Below are positions 7,981 through 13,247 of a stretch of 13,247 bases of DNA, piece after piece. The position numbers and the translations under genes are program-made. Origin of the DNA: an uncultured Erysipelotrichaceae bacterium (GTDB taxonomy: Bacteria > Bacillota_I > Bacilli_A > RF39 > UBA660). The DNA lies in NCBI GenBank assembly GCA_902797415.1, contig CADBSQ010000155.1, positions 1 through 13,247 on the forward strand. The letters are read 5' to 3'. The notes under the pieces are model-generated. The model searched no databases. It worked only from the letters and a program-made list of their open reading frames with translations, and was not told where the DNA came from. Position 1 is the first letter of the stretch. Each line of letters begins with the position of its first letter.

Positions 7981-8788
7981 AGGAACCTTTATTTGCTTTT
8001 CTGGCAATCGTTTTGATTGTTACATCTCTAACTTTTTCTTCACTAAATGGTTTTTGGATCATATCTATTATTGGATATGCAAAAGCCTTTCTTATTGTTT
8101 CTTCATCATTCATACCAGTAATTATTGAAACTGGTACTTCTTCAAATAGATTATTATTTTTAAAATAGTCTAATACCTCAAATCCATTAACTTTTGGCAT
8201 ATTTAGATCTAAAAGCATGCACATGATATTATCCCGATTTGAATTTGCAACTAAACTAATTGCTTCTTCTCCATCTTTTGCTAGTACAACGTTATATTCG
8301 TCTTTAAAGACTTTTTCTGCAAAAGTTCTAATTATATTTGAATCATCTACAACTATTATAGTCTTTCCATTTATTGTATTAGCTATTTGTACCGGTGGAA
8401 CACTTTCGTTACTAGCTGCAACTTGTACATCAGCACCCATGTACTTTTTGAACACGTTAATCATCCTAGTAGCTTCTTCAATTAAATGATTGAAATCTTG
8501 ATTTATAAAGTCTGGATTTGGCTCTTTAGCAGCTAATTCATGCTTGTAAAATACTTCCGCTGTATCAAAAGCACCAAAATATTTAAAATCACTTTTTAAT
8601 GAGTGTACTATTACCTCATAGTTTACTAAATCAGATATATTCTTAAATTTTTCTGCTTCCTTTAGCTTGCCATCAACCTGAGATAAAAATTCTTCTAGCA
8701 TCTGATTATATGTTTTCATATCACCAAATAATTCTAAACTTTTATTAAGGTCAACATTATTATCTGTAAGAATCTTTGTATCATTCAT
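7979..8788 (-). CDS. HPt-receiver two-domain phosphorelay protein
   Basis: This 269-residue cytosolic protein joins two signalling modules. Residues about 20-118 form a helical HPt domain with HSLKSDFKYFG, which places the phosphorylatable histidine at H62; the usual glycine after HxLK is a serine here. A linker (about 119-141) leads to a receiver domain (about 142-265) with acidic pair D148/D149, phosphoacceptor D194 in LLDLNMPKVNG, T224 and K246 in QKPF. No DNA-binding, cyclase or other output domain follows, and there is no signal peptide or membrane segment. It probably passes phosphate between a kinase and another regulator, or acts by protein contact; no partner kinase is in the window. 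ATG at 8788 is supported by AGGAGT nine bases upstream and by its own promoter. It is not translationally linked to ylbE. Confidence 0.85.
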   Translation of the reverse strand: MNDTKILTDNNVDLNKSLELFGDMKTYNQMLEEFLSQVDGKLKEAEKFKNISDLVNYEVIVHSLKSDFKYFGAFDTAEVFYKHELAAKEPNPDFINQDFNHLIEEATRMINVFKKYMGADVQVAASNESVPPVQIANTINGKTIIVVDDSNIIRTFAEKVFKDEYNVVLAKDGEEAISLVANSNRDNIMCMLLDLNMPKVNGFEVLDYFKNNNLFEEVPVSIITGMNDEETIRKAFAYPIIDMIQKPFSEEKVRDVTIKTIARKANKGS

Positions 8789-8813
8789 AAGATATTCACT
8801 CCTAACTATAATT

Positions 8814-8842
8814 ATTATAAAATTATTTTCACTTTAAGTAAA
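8814..8842 (-). promoter_or_regulatory. promoter of the HPt-receiver gene
   Basis: A perfect -10 TATAAT (8819-8814) sits 17 bases from a weaker -35 TTTACT (8842-8837, 4/6). The start would be near 8807, giving a leader of about 20 bases that includes the AGGAGT at 8803-8798. Confidence 0.6.
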
Positions 8843-8850
8843 GAAAAACT

Positions 8851-9069
8851 TTACAAATTATTAATAAAAGTACTTACTGTATCAATTGTTGTAATTCCAT
8901 TTTCAATTTTATCTAAAGTACCAAGCTTATATTTTTTTTTGATAAACGTTTTAAAGTCTTTTAAATATCTTTCGTCCCTGTTTAAGTATTTATACCAATA
9001 ACTGTTTTCTTTTAGATATTTATGCATTTTTTCATCATTTAAAAAAAACACTTGCATATAAGGAGTCAT
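8851..9069 (-). CDS. ylbE: YlbE-like protein
   Basis: A 72-residue protein with the YlbE core, a helix followed by YLKENSYWYKYLNRDE, corresponding to the family's xPxWYRxLxRxP region. The molecular function of YlbE is unknown. I chose ATG at 9069 because GAGG lies six bases upstream (9079-9076); an alternative TTG at 9081 would overlap ylbD and has no ribosome binding site. It starts one base after the ylbD stop, so the two are surely one transcript. The ylbD-ylbE order matches B. subtilis. No signal peptide or membrane segment. Confidence 0.75.
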   Translation of the reverse strand: MTPYMQVFFLNDEKMHKYLKENSYWYKYLNRDERYLKDFKTFIKKKYKLGTLDKIENGITTIDTVSTFINNL

Positions 9070-9070
9070 G

Positions 9071-9424
9071 TTAATCCTCAAATATTTTATTTATAGGAAC
9101 CTTTGATAAGGGACCTGTGATATTTTTTTCGGGACTAATAGTTAGACTTTCTATTACAGCAAGTGCTTTTTGTGCAGTATTAATATATTTTTGAACGTTA
9201 TCAAGATTAACATTTTTAAGTACCTTAGTTAGTTCATTTAAACCTTCTATATTTGTATTATTATTTCTTTGAAAGTTTAAATATTTGTTCCAAGACGCTT
9301 TGTCATTTCCGTATAAATCATAAACTTCATACAATTCTTGCCAAGTATGAGTTTTACTTGCAACAAGATCTATTAATGTTGGATTTTGAGACACAAAATT
9401 TTTAAATTCATCTTTTTTACTCAA
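9071..9424 (-). CDS. ylbD: YlbD-like (spore-coat-family) protein
   Basis: A 117-residue protein opening with a YlbD-type block: KKDEFKNFVSQNPTLIDLV, then TWQELYEVYDLYG and a W-x-K-Y element near residues 45-49. In Bacillus the family is annotated as a putative spore coat protein, but it also occurs in lineages not known to sporulate, so a coat role should not be assumed here. The C-terminal half is helical and less conserved. I prefer the TTG at 9424, which has AGGTGA five bases upstream; a GTG at 9433 in the same frame has no good binding site and would add three residues. It follows parC after 44 bases and precedes ylbE by one base. Confidence 0.75.
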   Translation of the reverse strand: MSKKDEFKNFVSQNPTLIDLVASKTHTWQELYEVYDLYGNDKASWNKYLNFQRNNNTNIEGLNELTKVLKNVNLDNVQKYINTAQKALAVIESLTISPEKNITGPLSKVPINKIFED

Positions 9425-9468
9425 AGAAATCACCTAATAAATCTTATGCAAGCTAAACGATAAGTTTC

Positions 9469-11976
9469 TTATAATTTAAACTCTTCCAAAAAATCATCTA
9501 TGGTTAATTCTTTAAATTCATCACTTTCATTTATTTTAGGTAATTCAACTGTTTCGGTTTCTTCTGTCTTTTGAAAAGATTTTAATTCTGCTTTTAAGTA
9601 AGCTTCATCGTATTTTGTTTTAATATTCATTCCTGTAGATGATAAATCCATTATGTTTATTTCAGATGCTTTTAGATCAGTTAAAGCTTCATCTTTTCTA
9701 AAAGTTACATAATCCCTAGTGTTTAAAAGAGCACCATTTATTATATAATAAACTACTGTTTTATTCTTTTTCATAAGAGTAGTCCCTCTTTTTGCGCGTC
9801 CAGTACTTATTATTTCATTTAGTTTGACTCTTTTAGAAGTATTTTTATTGGTGAATATTGAAACGTATTCTTCATCACCAATACATGCAGCAAATACAGC
9901 TTCATCTTCTTTTAGGTTGATAGCTTTTACTCCTCCAGTTTTAACGCCACTTACTGGTACTTCACTATTATCGAAGCGTACACATTTTCCAAGTTTAGAA
10001 ACAATTATAGATTCTGGCGTTTCTAAAGCAGCACCTATAATTCTATCATCTTCCTTAAGTTTCATTGCGCACATCAGTTTGTTATATCTAGTTACATTAA
10101 ATGCATCTAAAGTACTTTTTTTAACCATACCATTTTTAGTATAAGTAAGTAAGTTTAAATTCTTTGTACAATCATTAATTATAAATGAATTAATAACCTT
10201 CTCGTTAGGCATTGTAGTAACAATATTGCTTATATGTTTACCTAAATCTTTCCATTTACCTTCTGGAAGAAGTGATACTGGTGAGTATAGATAATTACCT
10301 AGATCGGTAATGATAATGTATTTATCTTTGGTATTTGCTTCAAACAAGTTAAGTATATCATCCCCTGGCTTAAGACCAGTTGGTTCATCTTTATTGAAAC
10401 TTTTTTTACTAACTCGTTTTACATATCCTTCTTTGGTTAAACATATTATAACATCTTCATCTTTAATTAGGGCTTCTTTGTCAATTTTAATGTCTGTAAC
10501 CATATCACTGATATAAGTTTTTCTTTTACGAGCATATTCCTTTTTTATTTGTTTTAAATCATCTTTAATTGCTTCATTTAGTTTTTCTGGATCATTAATT
10601 ATCTCTGTTAAACGTTTAATCTCAGCTCTTAAGAATTCAAGATTCTCCTGAACAGCGATAATGTCAGTATTTGTAAGCTTATAAAGCCTTAACATAACAA
10701 TTGCTTCTGCTTGAATTTCTGTAAAACCAAATTTTTCAATTAAATTATTTTGCGCATCTGTTTTGTTTTTGCTAGATCTTATAGTTTCGATTACTTCGTC
10801 TAAAATACTTACAGCTTTCATTAAACCTTCTTCAGTTTCAGCTTGTCTTTGACATACAGCCAAATCAATCTTACAAGATTCTTTCATTGTAAATTTTCTA
10901 TACTCTATGAATGAGTCTATTATAGCGAGTAATCCTAGCTGTTTAGGTCTTTTTTTAATTATGGCAACGTTATTAAAACTGAAGTTAGTTTGTAATTCAG
11001 TATTCTTTAATAAATAGTTTATTACTAATTCTTTATCGGCGTTAGCTTTTAAATCAATAACTATTCTTAGATCGTTTTCTTTATCAGATTCATCTCTAAC
11101 TTCACTAATACCATCTATTTTTTTATCGTATCTAATTTCGTCTATCTTTTTAACGAGAAGAGCTTTATTAACATCATAAGGTATTTCAGTTATAACGATT
11201 TTATTTTTTCCTTTTTCCTTTACAAATTCGTATTTACAAAGTACCCTAACCTTTCCTTTACCAGTTTCGTATGCTTTTCTTAGCTCATCTAAGTCTTCTA
11301 CGATACCTCCCGTAGGGAAATCGGGTCCCTTAATAATTTTTAAAATTGAATCTAGAGTGCAATCTGGTTTATCAATTCTTTTAATAGTTGCATCAACAAC
11401 TTCCCCTAAATTATGAGGGGCCATATTAGTTGCATAACCAGCACTTATTCCGGTAGTTCCGTTTACTAAAAGATTAGGAAATCTTGCCGGTAATACAGTA
11501 GGTTCTATTCTTGTATCATCAAAATTATTGGTAAAATTAATTTTTGATTTAGAAAATTTATCTACATCTCCTAGGAGTTCTTCACTTATTTTAGATAGTC
11601 TACACTCGGTATATCTGTATGCAGCTGCTTGGTCACCATCGATAGAACCATTATTACCATCAACTTCAACTAATATTTCATTTTGTTTCCAATCTTGAGA
11701 AAGTCTAACCAATGCATCATATACACTTGTATCACCATGTGGGTGATAGTTGGCTATAACTGCACCAACTGCCTTAGCACACTTTTTAAATTTCTTATCA
11801 TATGTGTTATGATCCTCATACATCGCATAAAGTACACGTCTTTGAACAGGCTTAAGACCGTCTCTTACGTCAGGAATTGCACGATCTTGAATGATATACT
11901 TTGAATAGTCAGCAAATCTTTTCTCCATTATCTCTTCAAGACTATATTCATAAATTTTATTAATAATATTTGACAT
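9469..11976 (-). CDS. parC: DNA topoisomerase IV subunit A
   Basis: ParC is the DNA-cleaving subunit of topoisomerase IV, which unlinks daughter chromosomes together with ParE. The 835-residue protein begins in family style (IIQDRAIPDVRDGLKPVQRR). The quinolone-determining helix is HPHGDTSVYDA, with T83 and D87 in GyrA numbering. The catalytic tyrosine is Y122 in AYRYTE, where Y120 replaces the usual methionine or glutamate. A coiled-coil arm and breakage-reunion core run to about 470; a C-terminal beta-pinwheel (about 490-790) shows repeated blades such as ICLTKEGYVKR, TYTKNGMVKKS and IVSKLGKCVRF. The GyrA-box QRRGGKG is absent, which with the N-terminal sequence argues for ParC over GyrA. 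ATG at 11976 follows GGTGG (11986-11982) by five bases. parE, the usual upstream partner, is not adjacent. Confidence 0.93.
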   Translation of the reverse strand: MSNIINKIYEYSLEEIMEKRFADYSKYIIQDRAIPDVRDGLKPVQRRVLYAMYEDHNTYDKKFKKCAKAVGAVIANYHPHGDTSVYDALVRLSQDWKQNEILVEVDGNNGSIDGDQAAAYRYTECRLSKISEELLGDVDKFSKSKINFTNNFDDTRIEPTVLPARFPNLLVNGTTGISAGYATNMAPHNLGEVVDATIKRIDKPDCTLDSILKIIKGPDFPTGGIVEDLDELRKAYETGKGKVRVLCKYEFVKEKGKNKIVITEIPYDVNKALLVKKIDEIRYDKKIDGISEVRDESDKENDLRIVIDLKANADKELVINYLLKNTELQTNFSFNNVAIIKKRPKQLGLLAIIDSFIEYRKFTMKESCKIDLAVCQRQAETEEGLMKAVSILDEVIETIRSSKNKTDAQNNLIEKFGFTEIQAEAIVMLRLYKLTNTDIIAVQENLEFLRAEIKRLTEIINDPEKLNEAIKDDLKQIKKEYARKRKTYISDMVTDIKIDKEALIKDEDVIICLTKEGYVKRVSKKSFNKDEPTGLKPGDDILNLFEANTKDKYIIITDLGNYLYSPVSLLPEGKWKDLGKHISNIVTTMPNEKVINSFIINDCTKNLNLLTYTKNGMVKKSTLDAFNVTRYNKLMCAMKLKEDDRIIGAALETPESIIVSKLGKCVRFDNSEVPVSGVKTGGVKAINLKEDEAVFAACIGDEEYVSIFTNKNTSKRVKLNEIISTGRAKRGTTLMKKNKTVVYYIINGALLNTRDYVTFRKDEALTDLKASEINIMDLSSTGMNIKTKYDEAYLKAELKSFQKTEETETVELPKINESDEFKELTIDDFLEEFKL

Positions 11977-11993
11977 TTAAACCACCATAAGCT

Positions 11994-12022
11994 ATTTTAG
12001 CACGTTTTTTTCAATTCGCCAA
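11994..12022 (-). promoter_or_regulatory. parC promoter
   Basis: An extended -10, TGC-TAAAAT (hexamer 11999-11994), lies 17 bases from TTGGCG (12022-12017, 4/6). The start would fall near 11987, leaving only about a dozen bases before the ATG, with the GGTGG binding site almost at the 5' end. The short leader is a slight mark against it. Confidence 0.5.
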
Positions 12023-12028
12023 ATGTTT

Positions 12029-12805
12029 TTATTTTCGATAACTTGCTAAACTAACAACTTTTTTCGGTTTTGTATTTTTATCACTTTGAAATTCAATATC
12101 AGTAGACATAATTTTATTATATATATTACTTATGAATTCTTCATCTGAAACAACAAACTCAGCTAAATCTTCATCAAACTTTTTTAGATAACTGTATAAA
12201 AAAGGTATTAGATTCCAATATACCTCATCATATGATGAAAAATGTTGTTCTACAAAAGAATCTAGTCCATCTGCTTTAGACATTATTAAATTCCAAAAAA
12301 GAATATTAGCAAAAAAGGCAATCAATTCATCGTTACCCTCAAAGTAGTCCTTGATATATTTAAAACCATTATGAAAATCTTTTCCATATTCTCCAAATTG
12401 ACTATGCATTTCATCAATAAAACCCATATACTGTGAAAACAATAAAGTGGTAAAAACACTGCCGCAGCTACCCATATTCAGTTTCTCTAGATTTGACATA
12501 TAAAAAACTAAAGATATAAAGTCTTTTTTAGCTTCCTTATTATCATCAACTAAATTACCAACATATTCTCCTCTTAAAGAAACATAAGTATAAGCAATTT
12601 TAAATAAAAAATCATCATCATCATTAAATGTTTTAAATAAGAACTTTATAAAATCTAAATTAGTTTTAAGCTCTATACTGCAAGATTCAACTAAAGTTTT
12701 ATTATGACTCCTTCTTATAGCTTCTTTCATGAGACCTACACTGTTTTCAAAAGATTCTACTTCATCTGGATCCATTTTTCCTTCTAAGTATCTTCTTACT
12801 AACAT
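12029..12805 (-). CDS. unrecognised helical protein, paralogue A
   Basis: I do not recognise this 258-residue protein. It has no signal peptide or clear membrane span, is predicted mostly helical and acidic, and ends in a basic tail KPKKVVSLASYRK. Its C-terminal 110 or so residues align with the next gene upstream (12855-13247): shared FEGNxELIxFFA, the FSS turn, the DxDF-type block before xIxF, and a final K-V-V/I-x-L-x-x-YR. The two are diverged tandem duplicates. ATG at 12805 has AGGGGTG (12817-12811) five bases upstream and a promoter whose -35 overlaps the upstream gene's stop. It ends in TAA 52 bases before parC, which has its own promoter. No catalytic motif is visible, so no function is proposed. 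Confidence 0.8.
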   Translation of the reverse strand: MLVRRYLEGKMDPDEVESFENSVGLMKEAIRRSHNKTLVESCSIELKTNLDFIKFLFKTFNDDDDFLFKIAYTYVSLRGEYVGNLVDDNKEAKKDFISLVFYMSNLEKLNMGSCGSVFTTLLFSQYMGFIDEMHSQFGEYGKDFHNGFKYIKDYFEGNDELIAFFANILFWNLIMSKADGLDSFVEQHFSSYDEVYWNLIPFLYSYLKKFDEDLAEFVVSDEEFISNIYNKIMSTDIEFQSDKNTKPKKVVSLASYRK

Positions 12806-12829
12806 AAAAACACCCCTTTGCTAAGGGTT

Positions 12830-12858
12830 ATAATATCACTGTTAACTAATATAATCAA
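12830..12858 (-). promoter_or_regulatory. promoter of the paralogue A gene
   Basis: An extended -10, TGA-TATTAT (hexamer 12835-12830), sits 17 bases from TTGATT (12858-12853), which overlaps the TGA stop of the upstream paralogue. The predicted start near 12823 lies just before the AGGGGTG at 12817. A transcript reading through from upstream would instead carry CCCTT and AAGGG arms that fold over this binding site. Confidence 0.55.
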
Positions 12859-13247
12859 GTGGTTCTCTTCTGTCTATAATCAGATAAATTAATAACTTTA
12901 GATTCTACTATTTTCGTTGGTTTAACATTAAAATCGATATTTTCTATTTCTGCAGTAAATAATATTTCCTTATAAAAATCTTTGTCAGTGATTACATGAA
13001 ATGCTAAAGCTTTATCATAATTATATGTATAATTATAGAAAAAAGTTCTCACCCTCTTAGATAAATCCTCCAGTGAACTAAAGTAACTTTGAATTAAAGA
13101 TTTAAAACTACTTTTTTGATGCGTAATAATTCTAAGAAGTAATACCCAAGCAAAAAAATTGATCAATTCAGTATTTCCCTCAAAACAATACTTTACTAGT
13201 GCCATTTCTCCTGCTGATTTATCACCCACATTTTCAAAAATAGCATC
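12855..13247 (-). CDS. unrecognised helical protein, paralogue B (5' end cut by window)
   Basis: The frame is open to the window edge, 130 codons with stop TGA at 12857-12855. A GTG at 13229 could be read as a start, but similarity to paralogue A continues upstream of it (FENVGDKSAGE against FGEYGKDFHNG), so I treat the gene as partial. Shared with paralogue A: CFEGNTELINFFA, the YFSS turn, a TDKDF block, IDFNVKP and the tail KVINLSDYRQKR. The protein is helical and cytosolic in appearance, with no recognisable motif and no assignable function. It is the only gene in the window seen to end in TGA, which shows that TGA is a stop in this organism. Confidence 0.7.
   Translation of the reverse strand, partial: DAIFENVGDKSAGEMALVKYCFEGNTELINFFAWVLLLRIITHQKSSFKSLIQSYFSSLEDLSKRVRTFFYNYTYNYDKALAFHVITDKDFYKEILFTAEIENIDFNVKPTKIVESKVINLSDYRQKRTT

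Noticed and set aside
7801..8007. independent 68-residue gene beginning at ATG 8007
   Set aside because: The ATG lies inside the HPt-receiver gene without a binding site, and the frame continues past one stop into the next fragment with consistent homology, so it is part of the pseudogene.
8838..8854. terminator after ylbE
   Set aside because: GTAAAG and CTTTAC arms pair around T5 but overlap the ylbE stop and the next promoter's -35, and no T-tract follows.
9071..9081. overlap of ylbE with ylbD through a TTG start at 9081
   Set aside because: The ATG at 9069 has GAGG at proper spacing, while the TTG has none.
9469..11976. gyrA instead of parC
   Set aside because: The N-terminus and core read as ParC and no GyrA-box is present in the C-terminal pinwheel.

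Overview
The window comes from an AT-rich, low-GC Gram-positive bacterium. RpoB, RpoC and ParC are Firmicutes-like, and the ylbD-ylbE pair is a Bacilli marker. TGA is used as a stop and tryptophan is TGG, so this is the standard bacterial code and not the Mycoplasma one. Overall it fits an uncultured, gut-type Bacilli lineage near the root of the Mollicutes (RF39/Erysipelotrichia-like). That placement is inference from gene content and composition.

All genes lie on the minus strand, so transcription runs from high to low coordinates. From upstream to downstream: (1) 13247-12029, two tandem paralogues of a helical protein family that I do not recognise, the first cut by the window end; (2) 11976-9469, parC (topoisomerase IV subunit A) with its own promoter and without parE beside it; (3) 9424-8851, ylbD and ylbE homologues, one base apart; (4) 8788-7979, an HPt-receiver two-domain phosphorelay protein with its own promoter; (5) about 7980-7405, a broken remnant of a surface/pilin-like gene with an in-frame stop and both ends missing; (6) 7404-7094, a gene-free control region with two strong promoters and a terminator-like hairpin between them; (7) 7093-1, rpoB and rpoC, joined through a TAATG stop/start overlap, with rpoC running off the window end.

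The window is mostly core housekeeping: RNA polymerase beta and beta', and chromosome decatenation. The less ordinary points are the RpoB rifampicin pocket, where three classic resistance positions carry non-standard residues; the P1-hairpin-P2 leader of rpoBC, which stands apart from the usual rplJL genes; the HPt-REC protein without an output domain; the decaying surface-protein gene; and the unrecognised paralogue pair. I see no mobile element, CRISPR array, tRNA or rRNA.
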